This document shows, one piece after another, positions 34,164 through 42,447 of a stretch of DNA of 64,000 bases; position 1 is the stretch's first letter, and each line of letters opens with the position of its first letter. Origin of the DNA: Clostridia bacterium (GTDB lineage Bacteria; Bacillota; Clostridia; Oscillospirales; Acutalibacteraceae). The position numbers were made by a program, and so were the translations under genes. A model generated the notes under the pieces. That model saw only the letters and a list, made by a program, of their open reading frames with translations. It was not told the origin of the DNA and ran no database searches. The DNA is taken from positions 62,001 to 126,000 of the forward strand of contig CAAFVV010000038.1 of assembly GCA_900766585.1 (NCBI GenBank), written 5' to 3'.

Positions 34164-36323
34164 TTATGCCGCCGCGTCGGTGGCATCGGAATTGTAGGAG
34201 ATTTCCTGAGAGGTCTCAGGCTCTCCGTTCTCCTGCTGTGCCTCGTTCAGACGCCGGATCAGCTCATCAAGCTCGGGCTGCGCGGAGGCGGGCAGCGAGA
34301 AATAGTACTGGTCGCTCCAGGCCCTGCCGTCGTTGCCATAGCAGTTGACGGCGAGCAGGAAGACCGTCGAGCTGTCGTCGGCGGGCTGCGCCTTGTGGAG
34401 CATTTCGCGCAGAGCGCGGCATATGGCGGCGGAGTCGCCGGTTTCGCTGTCCCCGAAATAGTAGGCGCTGCCGTCCTCCTCGGGCAGCTCGGCGCCGCCC
34501 GGCACGGTGTTGCAGGACTCCAGCGAGAAATGATATGACCGGTATGCGCCGCTTTCCATCAACTTGACCCGTTCAAGCGCGGCATCCTTGCCGGGCAGCT
34601 TCGCCATATACTGCCGGATGGTGCGGGAAAATTCCCAGGGGATATTCATGCTTTCGGTGGAGCCGTTTCTGGTCAGACGGACGGTAAACGGCGATACGGT
34701 CAGCGAGAGGGTGCTTGTGCCGCTGTTGTCGCGCACATAGCGGTACCAATCGACAAAATGCGACTTTGCGTAGTCCGCCACCTCTGTGCAGAACGTCTCG
34801 TAGATCTCCGGCAGCGCGGCGGCATCGGTCAGCGCCGGGGAGCAGGAGAGGGAGAGACCGCCCGACCCGATCTGCGGCAGGGTGCTGTAGGCGCGGATGA
34901 CCGCTTCGTTGGTCGTGAGCACCTTTGTCAGCTGAACATTCTGCTCATCGCTCGGATACAACACCCGCGTCACGGTGCGGGCGCCCGAACGGATGCGCAC
35001 CGTGACCGAACTCTGAGAGCCGCTGCCCCCGGAGAAGCTGTGCTTGCGGAGGGCGGCGACATGCTCCGACAAAAGCTCTGCCGTCATGCGGCGCAGCGTC
35101 GGATCGGTCAGCTCGGGCGCGGAGGTGCGGTCCATGAAGAAATCGTCCTCACTGTAGAACGTCACGCCCGAGATCTGCTCCGCCGCAGGCGTATACGAAA
35201 GCACGACCTCGCGGAAGCCGAAGACGGCAAGCCCATAGGCGACGTTCAGCGCCAGCACGATGCCGAACGCGGAGAAAACGCGGAGTAGCGCTTTGAACCG
35301 CCGCATGGTGATCAGCTGATAGATCAGCATAATCAGAAGTGCCAGAATATACATGACGACAAGCCAAAAGATCCAGTTGTCGAGTCCCTCGCTGCCGCAC
35401 AGCAGGTAATTGGTAATAATAGAGGCGGGCAGCAGACTGGCGGCAAAGCCGACGACGATGCACAAAAGCCGCTGGATCCGCGGGCTGTGGGCGGCGCGCT
35501 CCGCCGATTCGCTGCGGCGGCGGACAAATAAAAACAGCGCCGCCGCGGCGTACAGCAGACCGAGTACGAGGGAATACACCCCGGAGCTTGGCTTTGTCAC
35601 GACCTCGCTCCAGTTGCCGACCAGGCCGAAGATCAGCCCCGCCGGTACGTTATACCGCACATCGAGAAGCGGCAGCGATTCGCCGGACGACAGGATCGGC
35701 AGCGATTCGCGCAGCAGGATCACGACGGCGATCAGGACGATGCGGGGCAGATACATCAAAAGCCCCGTGCCGATGACGTTGTTGAAGCCGTTGCCCGTCA
35801 CACTCATGGCGACGGCGGCTGCCGCTGCCGCAAGCACGGCGCCCGCCAGCATGTTGAACACATAGATCCACAGACTGCCGGACGGGATGACATACGCGCC
35901 CGCGAGCAGGATGCGGAAAAACAGCCGGCTGGTCAGCGCCGGAATGACCGACAGCACAGCAAGCCAGAACAAAACGGCGGCAAAAAAGCTCAGAAACAGA
36001 CATTCGCGCCGCTCGGGAAGCTGATGATAAAAGTCGCTCGCGCTGCGGCTGTTCAAGAAGCGGAACAGATACAGCACCATCAGCGGTGCAATGACCGTCG
36101 GCAGCAGCACCAAAAGCGGTATACCGGCGATGCCGTCGAGTGACTGCACCCGCGTGGATGACGACAGGTTCATGCCGAACAGCGGGTCAACAGCGATCAC
36201 GCGGATGCCGATCGGCACCAAAACGGCGCATAGCTCAAGCACCACAAGCGACATAATGCCGATCAGCGTCAGCTGGCGGACACCCTCCCGCCAAAGCGAC
36301 GGGGAAAACCATCGACGTTTCAT
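34164..36323 (-). CDS. ABC-2-type membrane permease with large C-terminal soluble region
   Basis: The 719-residue membrane partner of the ATPase has about eight hydrophobic helices within the first 350 residues. After them is a mostly polar C-terminal half (from about 370, FYSEDDFFMDRTS) likely exposed on one side of the membrane. I choose the ATG at 36323 because GGGAGG lies just before it and it overlaps the ATPase stop as ATGA; an ATG 15 bases further upstream would sit inside the ribosome site. With a YtrA-type regulator and an ATPase it resembles cell-envelope stress or antibiotic-responsive ABC operons. The exported substrate is unknown. Confidence 0.8.
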   Translation of the reverse strand: MKRRWFSPSLWREGVRQLTLIGIMSLVVLELCAVLVPIGIRVIAVDPLFGMNLSSSTRVQSLDGIAGIPLLVLLPTVIAPLMVLYLFRFLNSRSASDFYHQLPERRECLFLSFFAAVLFWLAVLSVIPALTSRLFFRILLAGAYVIPSGSLWIYVFNMLAGAVLAAAAAAVAMSVTGNGFNNVIGTGLLMYLPRIVLIAVVILLRESLPILSSGESLPLLDVRYNVPAGLIFGLVGNWSEVVTKPSSGVYSLVLGLLYAAAALFLFVRRRSESAERAAHSPRIQRLLCIVVGFAASLLPASIITNYLLCGSEGLDNWIFWLVVMYILALLIMLIYQLITMRRFKALLRVFSAFGIVLALNVAYGLAVFGFREVVLSYTPAAEQISGVTFYSEDDFFMDRTSAPELTDPTLRRMTAELLSEHVAALRKHSFSGGSGSQSSVTVRIRSGARTVTRVLYPSDEQNVQLTKVLTTNEAVIRAYSTLPQIGSGGLSLSCSPALTDAAALPEIYETFCTEVADYAKSHFVDWYRYVRDNSGTSTLSLTVSPFTVRLTRNGSTESMNIPWEFSRTIRQYMAKLPGKDAALERVKLMESGAYRSYHFSLESCNTVPGGAELPEEDGSAYYFGDSETGDSAAICRALREMLHKAQPADDSSTVFLLAVNCYGNDGRAWSDQYYFSLPASAQPELDELIRRLNEAQQENGEPETSQEISYNSDATDAAA

Positions 36324-37228
36324 TTGATTCCCTCCCAAAGCTCATCAAAGGAATAGCCGAGCGCCTCCATCTCATAGGTGAACACTTCTTCGAGCGTCAG
36401 CGGCAGCACATCGAGCAGCAGCGGCTGGCGCGCGGACAGCGCGGCGACCACCGGCTCCCGATCGCCCCGCAGGATGAGCGTGGCGACCGATCCGTGGCGG
36501 GAAAAGTGCAGAATGTCCAGATCGGGGAAATCCTCACGCGAAAAATCGCCGTGAAACGCGATCTGCACCTTTAAAAGCGACGTTTTCAGATCGCTGATGT
36601 CCCGCTCGAACACGAGACCGCCCCGGTGCAGCAGGGCGAGCTGGTCACAGGTGTCCTCCAGCTCCCGCAGCGAGTGGGAGGTGATGATCGCTGTGGCCTT
36701 GCGCTCGGCGACGTCGCCGCAGATCAGCCCCTTGACCACCCGCCGCATGACGGGATCGAGACCGTCAAACGTCTCGTCGAAAAAGAGGTAGTCCGGCCGG
36801 CAGGAGATGGTCAGCAGGATCGCCGCCTGCCGCTTCATGCCCTTGGAAAACTGGGCGATCGGCTTTTTCGGGTCCAGCCGGAACGCCGCGACCAGCTCAC
36901 GGCACCGCTTTTCGTCAAAGCGGCGGTAGGCATGGGCATACAGCTGCATCATCCGCTCGATCGTCGCGTTGTTCAGAAAGTACAGCTCATCCGGCACAAA
37001 GCCGATGCGCTCCTTGACGGCGGGATTTTTCCACACCGATTCGCCGTCAAGCGTAACCGTGCCGCCGTCGGCGCGATAGATGCCGGTGATCAGCCGCAAA
37101 AAAGTGAATTTTCCTGCGCCGTTTGAGCCGACCATGCCGTAGATACAGCCCTGCTGGATCGTACAGGAGATGTCGGTCAGTGCCGGAAAGGTATCAAACC
37201 GCTTGGTCAGATGCGAGACCTGGATCAT
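36320..37228 (-). CDS. ABC transporter ATPase (YtrB-like) with unusual Walker A
   Basis: This 302-residue ABC ATPase has the P-loop region GSNGAGKFT near residue 34, an SKGMKRQ signature, Walker B LFFDETFDGLDP and an H-loop TSHS. The Walker A is abnormal. The residue after the invariant lysine, normally Ser or Thr and a Mg2+ ligand, is Phe (codon TTC at 37106-37108, one base from TCC). The catalytic Glu of Walker B is present. The gene overlaps the permease (ATGA) and the regulator at 37225, forming a three-gene unit. If the Phe is real, ATP binding may be impaired; a sequencing error is also possible. Confidence 0.88.
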   Translation of the reverse strand: MIQVSHLTKRFDTFPALTDISCTIQQGCIYGMVGSNGAGKFTFLRLITGIYRADGGTVTLDGESVWKNPAVKERIGFVPDELYFLNNATIERMMQLYAHAYRRFDEKRCRELVAAFRLDPKKPIAQFSKGMKRQAAILLTISCRPDYLFFDETFDGLDPVMRRVVKGLICGDVAERKATAIITSHSLRELEDTCDQLALLHRGGLVFERDISDLKTSLLKVQIAFHGDFSREDFPDLDILHFSRHGSVATLILRGDREPVVAALSARQPLLLDVLPLTLEEVFTYEMEALGYSFDELWEGIK

Positions 37229-37602
37229 GGTTTTTCCTCCTCTGCATAGACGGTGTCAATATGCGCCGCCAGTTCTTCCCTCGAAACGCCCGCTAGGGCG
37301 AGTGCCCGCACCAGCGCGTCCAGCTCCGGCAGACGCTTGCGTGCCCGCTCCTCTAAAAGCTGCGCCGCATGTGCTGTGATAAAGCAGCCGCGCCCCGGTA
37401 CGGCGCAGAGGATCCCGCGCGCGTCGAGATCGTTATAGGCGCGCTGGATCGTGTTGGGGTTGACCGCCAGCTCGATGGACAGCCCGCGCACCGAGGGAAG
37501 CTGGTCGCCCGCCTTTAACAGGCCGGACAGCACCAGATCCTCCGTTTGCCGGATCAGCTGCTCATAGATCGGCTCACGTGACATGGTATCTACATGAAAC
37601 AT
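37225..37602 (-). CDS. GntR-family regulator, YtrA subfamily
   Basis: The 125-residue protein has an N-terminal winged helix (PIYEQLIRQTEDLVLSGLL, LPSVRGLSIELAVNPNTIQRAY) and only a short two-helix C-terminal tail, which defines the YtrA subfamily. These proteins repress ABC transporter operons in which they are encoded. It overlaps the ATPase start by four bases. A promoter and an inverted repeat that may be its operator lie just upstream. Confidence 0.92.
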   Translation of the reverse strand: MFHVDTMSREPIYEQLIRQTEDLVLSGLLKAGDQLPSVRGLSIELAVNPNTIQRAYNDLDARGILCAVPGRGCFITAHAAQLLEERARKRLPELDALVRALALAGVSREELAAHIDTVYAEEEKP

Positions 37603-37621
37603 ATCATCACTCCCAGCTGTA

Positions 37622-37643
37622 TTAACAGTGTTGGTATGGTTAA
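37622..37643. promoter_or_regulatory. Possible operator of the YtrA-type regulator
   Basis: TTAAC at 37622-37626 and GTTAA at 37639-37643 form an inverted repeat with a 12-base spacer. It lies directly downstream of the -10 of the operon promoter, a position where a bound repressor would block transcription. Confidence 0.45.
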
Positions 37644-37672
37644 ACTATATCATACGGCGGGGCGGTTGTCAA
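37644..37672 (-). promoter_or_regulatory. Promoter of the YtrA-ABC operon
   Basis: On the minus strand TTGACA at 37667-37672 and TATAGT at 37644-37649 are separated by 17 bases, about 40 bases before the regulator's ATG. Confidence 0.85.
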
Positions 37673-37674
37673 GT

Positions 37675-37714
37675 CAAAAAAGATCCCGCGCGAAAAATTT
37701 TTTCACGCGGGATC
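37675..37714 (-). terminator. Terminator after the glycosyltransferase gene
   Basis: GATCCCGCG and CGCGGGATC pair across an A/T-rich loop, followed on the minus strand by TTTTTT. It ends the polA-glycosyltransferase unit. Confidence 0.88.
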
Positions 37715-37751
37715 GGGGGTGCAGGGGAGAACACCCGTCCGCAGCGGCGGA

Positions 37752-38888
37752 TCAGGGCGTCGGCGCATGGCCGTGGACGCGGACATAGTCCATTTCGATA
37801 TAATCGCAGATCTCGAGATCGGTGCGGCGGTGAATGACCGCCGACTGGCGGGCACGCATTTCCGCCCGCGTCTGCTCGCTTTCGAGTAGCGGCATGGCGT
37901 TGTGCATCAGCTCCTCGAGCGTGTCGCCGGTGACCGCCAACCCGTTTTTGCGGAAGAATTCCACGTTGGCGGTCTCCACGCCGGGGATGGGGGCGGTATG
38001 TACAAGCGCGATCGTCTTGACCGCCGCCTCGGTGGTGGTGAGTCCGCCGGGCTTGGTGAACAGCACGTCGGCGGCGTCCATATAGTCGCTGACGCGGTCG
38101 GTGAAATCCAGCACCGTGACGCGGTCGCCGGCAAATTCGCGGCGAAGCTGCGTCTTGAGCGCTTCGTTGTTGCCGCCCATCACGACCAGCTGCGCCGTCT
38201 GCGGCGCGCGTGTGAGCAGCATGCGGATCAGCCCGTCGAGATGTCCGAAGCCCATGCTGCCGCTCATGATGAGGTAGACCGGCACCTGCTGCGGCAGGTT
38301 CAGCTCCTCGCGTGCCTGCTCCTGCGGAATATGCGAGGCGAAGCGGGCGGAGACGGGGATGCCGGTGGCGACGAGCGGCGAAGTGACGCCCTGCGCCTCA
38401 AATTCCGGCAGCAGCTGCTCGTGCGGCACAAAGATCGCGTCGAGGTTCAGCTCCTTGGAAAACGGCACACAGGTGTAGTCGGTGCTGACCATATAGCAGC
38501 CCGCATCGAGCGGGAAATGCTTGCGTATGCTCGTGATGGTCTGCGCCGGGAAGATATGCGGAATGATCAGCGTGTCATAGCCGCCATTGACAATGTATTT
38601 GTACATCCGGCGGCTGTACAGCTTGTTGATCAGATAGACGGGCGATTTCATGCGTGCCGCGCTGCTGAGTGCGCCCGCCGCGCGGTAGCCGAGTCCGAAC
38701 AGCGCGGGGGTGTGGATAACGATCTCGGTATAGGCGCGGCAGGTGCCGCGGGAAAAGGTGACGCCGCCAAACGCCAGCGCATCGCAGATGTCGCAGGTCA
38801 CGCCGCGGCGCTCCCACTCCTCCTTGAGCGCTTTTGCCGCCGTATTATGCCCCTGCCCGGTATTGCAGGAGAGGATCAACACTTTCAT
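37752..38888 (-). CDS. UDP-sugar:diacylglycerol glycosyltransferase-like protein (MGDG synthase / UgtP family)
   Basis: The 378-residue GT28-type enzyme starts with the MGDG-synthase motif SCNTGQGHNTAAKAL. It continues with FPAQTITSIRK, MVSTDYTCVPF and a C-terminal nucleotide-sugar site (YLIMSGSMGFGHLDGL, LFTKPGGLTTTEA). Relatives add glucose or galactose to diacylglycerol on the cytoplasmic face of the membrane, supplying glycolipids and the lipoteichoic-acid anchor. It follows polA by 15 bases on the same strand and is probably co-transcribed with it. Sugar specificity is not determined. Confidence 0.85.
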   Translation of the reverse strand: MKVLILSCNTGQGHNTAAKALKEEWERRGVTCDICDALAFGGVTFSRGTCRAYTEIVIHTPALFGLGYRAAGALSSAARMKSPVYLINKLYSRRMYKYIVNGGYDTLIIPHIFPAQTITSIRKHFPLDAGCYMVSTDYTCVPFSKELNLDAIFVPHEQLLPEFEAQGVTSPLVATGIPVSARFASHIPQEQAREELNLPQQVPVYLIMSGSMGFGHLDGLIRMLLTRAPQTAQLVVMGGNNEALKTQLRREFAGDRVTVLDFTDRVSDYMDAADVLFTKPGGLTTTEAAVKTIALVHTAPIPGVETANVEFFRKNGLAVTGDTLEELMHNAMPLLESEQTRAEMRARQSAVIHRRTDLEICDYIEMDYVRVHGHAPTP

Positions 38889-38903
38889 TGACAGATCAGC
38901 CCC

Positions 38904-41459
38904 TTACTCTTTTGTATCAAACCAGGTTTTTCCTGTGTGCACATCGGTCTCCAGCGCCACGCTCAGCTGCGCGGCGGCTGCCATCTCCTCGGCGAGCAGC
39001 GCCGCGACCGCGTCGGCTTTTTCGGCGGGCGCTTCCACGATCAGCTCGTCGTGTACCTGCAAGATCAGCCGCGCGTCGGGATATTCCCGCCGCAGCCGCA
39101 GCCACACGCGTACCATGGCGCGCTTGATGATGTCCGCTGCGGTGCCCTGGATCGGCATGTTGCGGGCGACCCGCTCGCCGAACGCGCGCGTGACGGCGTT
39201 GCCGGTGCGCAGCTCCGGCAGCGGACGTCGGCGGCCGAACAGCGTCTCAGCATAGCCGTCCGCCTTCGCCTTTTCGATCAGTCCGCGCATAAAGCCGTCC
39301 ACGGCGGCATAGTGCGCGAGGTAGCCCTCGATATACCGCTTCGCCTCGGTGTAGCTGACGCCGATGTCCTCGGCAAGCGAGTGCGGCCCGATGCCGTAGA
39401 CGATGCCGAAGTTGACCGCCTTGGCGCGGGAGCGCATCAGCGGCGTCACCTCGTCGAGCGGCACGCCGAACACCTGCGACGCGGTAACGCGGTGGATGTC
39501 GGTGCCGGTGTTGAACGCCCCGCACATGGTCGGGTCCTTCGCCATATGGGCGAGCACACGCAGCTCGATCTGCGAATAATCCGCGTCCACGAGCAGGCAG
39601 CCCTCACGCGCCCGGAAAAAGCGGCGCAGCTCCCGCCCGATCGGCGTGCGCACGGGGATGTTCTGAAGGTTCGGCTCGGTCGAGGAGATCCTGCCGGTGC
39701 GCGTTTCGGTTTGATTGAAGGAGGAATGGATGCGCCCGTCCGCGCCGACCGCCTTGAGCAGTCCGTCACAGTAGGTGGAGCGCAGCTTCGCCAGCGTGCG
39801 GTATTTGAGCAGCATATCCACGACCGGCTCGTCCCGCAGCTTTTCAAGCACGTCGGCATTGGTGGAATAGCCGGATTTGGTCTTTTTGCCCGCGGGCAGC
39901 TTCAGATCCTCAAACAGCGCCTTGCCGAGCTGCTTCGGGGAATTGAGGTTAAAGGTGTAGCCCACGGCGTCGCAGACGCCCTGCCGCAGCTCCTCCTCCC
40001 GCTCGCCGAGCATTTTGCCGTAGACGGCGAGTGCGTCGGTGTCCACCGAGAAGCCGGCGTTTTCCATATCCGCCAGCACAACGGCGAGCGGCAGCTCCGT
40101 TTCCTGCAAAAGCGGCAGAAGCCCCTGCTCCTGTGCGCGGTCGTGCAGGATCCCGGCGAGTGCGGGCAGCACGCAAAGCTCGGCGGGCAGCTCCGTCCCG
40201 CGGAGGGTCAGCCCGTACATCGGGGCGAGCCGGGAAAGCGAGTAATCGCTCGACAGTGGGTCGAGCAGATAGGCGGCAAGCGCGGTGTCCATCGTAAATC
40301 CTGCGGGCACGATGCCGTGCGCGAGCAGCAGGGCAAACAGCGGCTTGCCGTCGTGAATCACCTTTGCCCGCTTCGGGTCGGAAAACAGCGCTGCCGTGGC
40401 GGCAAATGCTGCATCCTCGGTCGAAAGCTCCGCTGCCGCGCCGCCCGACGCGAGCCAGATCGTGCTGTCGCCGTCAAACCATACCGCGACCGGCTCTTTG
40501 CCGTCGGTGATCAGATCGAGGGGCGCGCGCCGCAGCGCAGGCAGCGCGGGGACCGCCGCTTTCGGCGTGGCGGCAGCATCGGCGTCGGCGGCGGACAGCC
40601 CCCATTTTTCCATGAGACGAAAGAATTCAAGCCGCGTCAGCAAAGCGGCAAGCGGCGCTTTCTGCCATTCACCGGACAGATAGTGGGAGAGATCGGTGTC
40701 GATCGGCGCATCGCAGCAGATGGTGCCGAGCCGCCGCGACAGCTCGGCGCTCTCCTTGCCGTCTGCCAGCTTGCGGCGCACGCTGTCGCGGATGCGCGGG
40801 TCGTCGAGATGGGCATACAGCCCGTCTACGCTGCCGAAGGTGTGCAGAAGCTCAAGCGCCGTTTTTTCGCCGATGCCGGGCACGCCCGGGATTCTGTCGC
40901 TGGCGTCGCCCATCAGCGCCTTGAGGTCGATCAGCTGCGGCGGGGTCAGCCCGTATTTTTCCTGCACCGCCGCCTCGTCCATGACGGCGGTATCGGGCGC
41001 GCCGTTTCGGGTGGCGGCAAGCCACACCTCCACGCCGCCGCCGATGAGCTGCAGGGAATCGCGGTCGCCGGTGGCGATGACGCAGCGCTCGCCCGCCCGC
41101 CGCGCGGCGGCGGAGAGCGTGCCTAAAATGTCGTCCGCCTCATAGCCCGCCTGCTCGACGATGTGGCAGCCGAGCAGCGGCAGAAGCTCCCGCAGAATGG
41201 GCATCTGGGAGCGCAGCTCCTCGGGCATGGGCTTGCGCCCCGCCTTGTAGCCGTCGTACATTTTGTGGCGGAACGTCGGCTCGTGGCGGTCAAATGCCGC
41301 GACGATGCCGTCGGGCTGCACCTGCTCCCGCAAGCGGGAGAGAATATTCAAAAAACCGAACAGGGCATTGGTGTACTGCCCGTCCTTTGTGGTCAGCGGC
41401 TTGACGCCGTAAAACGCACGGTTGATGATGCTGTTGGCATCCAAGAGAAGCAAGTGCAC
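38904..41459 (-). CDS. polA: DNA polymerase I
   Basis: The 851-residue protein has the 5' nuclease domain at about 1-260 (LLLDANSIINRAF, YEADDILGTL, GDASDRIPGVPGIGEKTA). A middle 3'-5' exonuclease-like domain at about 300-460 lacks the DxE start motif, so proofreading is probably absent, as in Bacillus. The polymerase domain from about 480 has motif A DADYSQIELRVLAHMA, motif B RAKAVNFGIVYG and motif C VHDE. I place the start at GTG 41459 because GGAGG lies just before it and the protein then begins directly with VHLLLLDAN; an in-frame ATG at 41528 adds 23 unrelated residues. Confidence 0.96.
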   Translation of the reverse strand: MHLLLLDANSIINRAFYGVKPLTTKDGQYTNALFGFLNILSRLREQVQPDGIVAAFDRHEPTFRHKMYDGYKAGRKPMPEELRSQMPILRELLPLLGCHIVEQAGYEADDILGTLSAAARRAGERCVIATGDRDSLQLIGGGVEVWLAATRNGAPDTAVMDEAAVQEKYGLTPPQLIDLKALMGDASDRIPGVPGIGEKTALELLHTFGSVDGLYAHLDDPRIRDSVRRKLADGKESAELSRRLGTICCDAPIDTDLSHYLSGEWQKAPLAALLTRLEFFRLMEKWGLSAADADAAATPKAAVPALPALRRAPLDLITDGKEPVAVWFDGDSTIWLASGGAAAELSTEDAAFAATAALFSDPKRAKVIHDGKPLFALLLAHGIVPAGFTMDTALAAYLLDPLSSDYSLSRLAPMYGLTLRGTELPAELCVLPALAGILHDRAQEQGLLPLLQETELPLAVVLADMENAGFSVDTDALAVYGKMLGEREEELRQGVCDAVGYTFNLNSPKQLGKALFEDLKLPAGKKTKSGYSTNADVLEKLRDEPVVDMLLKYRTLAKLRSTYCDGLLKAVGADGRIHSSFNQTETRTGRISSTEPNLQNIPVRTPIGRELRRFFRAREGCLLVDADYSQIELRVLAHMAKDPTMCGAFNTGTDIHRVTASQVFGVPLDEVTPLMRSRAKAVNFGIVYGIGPHSLAEDIGVSYTEAKRYIEGYLAHYAAVDGFMRGLIEKAKADGYAETLFGRRRPLPELRTGNAVTRAFGERVARNMPIQGTAADIIKRAMVRVWLRLRREYPDARLILQVHDELIVEAPAEKADAVAALLAEEMAAAAQLSVALETDVHTGKTWFDTKE

Positions 41460-41536
41460 GGGTAAATATCCTCCGTTTCGACAAAAGCTGCCGGTTCTGA
41501 CCGGACGGCGCGCCGCCCGCGGAATCATTCAACGGT

Positions 41537-41565
41537 ATTATACACGATTTTCCCCCGAATAGCAA
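41537..41565 (-). promoter_or_regulatory. Promoter of polA
   Basis: On the minus strand TTGCTA at 41560-41565 and TATAAT at 41537-41542 are 17 bases apart, roughly 75 bases before the GTG start. Confidence 0.8.
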
Positions 41566-41592
41566 CAGCAAAAAAAGGAGCAAAACGGCGGG

Positions 41593-41606
41593 GAATGTGC
41601 TATACT
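41593..41606 (+). promoter_or_regulatory. Possible extended -10 promoter of the phosphoesterase gene
   Basis: TGTGCTATACTGTC contains TATACT at 41601-41606 with an upstream TG. The -35 region is not recognisable. The same core TGTGCTATACT occurs at the GH78 and phoP promoters in this window. Confidence 0.5.
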
Positions 41607-41643
41607 GTCAGGTGGGGAAAACTGTTTGATGAGATAAGGGGGA

Positions 41644-42447
41644 ATGGAGTTGACCGTATCTGCCTATACCGTGTCCGCGGCGGTGCCGGCGCCGCTGCGG
41701 CTGGCTGTGCTGGCCGATCTGCACGGCAGACCGCCCAAGGGACTGTGGGAACGCGTCCGCGCCCTGCATCCGCAGGCGCTGCTGCTCTGCGGAGACACGC
41801 TGCACCGCCCGTTTGGGCGGGAGCGGGAACGCGGGCTTGCCTGCCTGCGGGCAGCGGCGAGCATCGCGCCGACCTTCTGCTCGCTCGGCAACCACGAGAC
41901 GGCATGTCCGCCCGCCGAGCGGGCAGTGCTTTGCCGTGATATCCGCAAAACCGGCGCGGTGCTGCTCGACAACGAAGCGGTGCGCTTTGGCGGGCTGCTG
42001 ATCGGCGGGCTGCCGTCGCCCTATGCGGCGGACGCGGCGGGGAACGCCTGCTTTATCGGGCCGGACGCGGCATTTCTCGCCCGCTTTGCCGCCGCTCAGG
42101 AGGAAAAGCTGCTGCTTTTTCACCATCCGGAGCTGTATGCGCCGTATATTCGCCCGCTGCCGATCCGCCTGACGGTCGCGGGGCATGCCCACGGCGGACA
42201 GTGGCGGCTCGGCGGGCAGGGGATCTACGCCCCGGGGCAGGGGCTTTTGCCCGCCCTGACCGGTGGGCTGTATGAGGGGCGGCTGCTGGTCAGCCGCGGA
42301 CTCGGCAACCCATGTCACCTCCCGCGCTTTAGCAACCCGCCGGAGGTGTGCTGCCTCACGCTTTTGCCGCCGGGGCGGACAGCGGATCAGCCCTTGCCGC
42401 CCGTCGGCGCAGCCGTCCGAGCCGCCGCTCAAAATAGCCGCCGTTGA
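41644..42447 (+). CDS. Metallophosphoesterase, YkuE-like, with C-terminal run-on
   Basis: The 267-residue calcineurin-like phosphoesterase has all metal-binding blocks: VLADLHG, LLCGDTL, SLGNHE, a single His in LLFFHHPE and the final GHAHGGQ. The substrate is unknown; relatives act on cell-wall or nucleotide phosphates. A GGGGG-A-ATGGAG context precedes the ATG. The normal family end (RFSNPPEVCCLTLLP) is followed by about 25 extra Pro/Ala/Arg-rich residues that read through the antisense of the convergent MocR gene, overlapping it by 92 bases. Confidence 0.85.
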   Translation: MELTVSAYTVSAAVPAPLRLAVLADLHGRPPKGLWERVRALHPQALLLCGDTLHRPFGRERERGLACLRAAASIAPTFCSLGNHETACPPAERAVLCRDIRKTGAVLLDNEAVRFGGLLIGGLPSPYAADAAGNACFIGPDAAFLARFAAAQEEKLLLFHHPELYAPYIRPLPIRLTVAGHAHGGQWRLGGQGIYAPGQGLLPALTGGLYEGRLLVSRGLGNPCHLPRFSNPPEVCCLTLLPPGRTADQPLPPVGAAVRAAAQNSRR

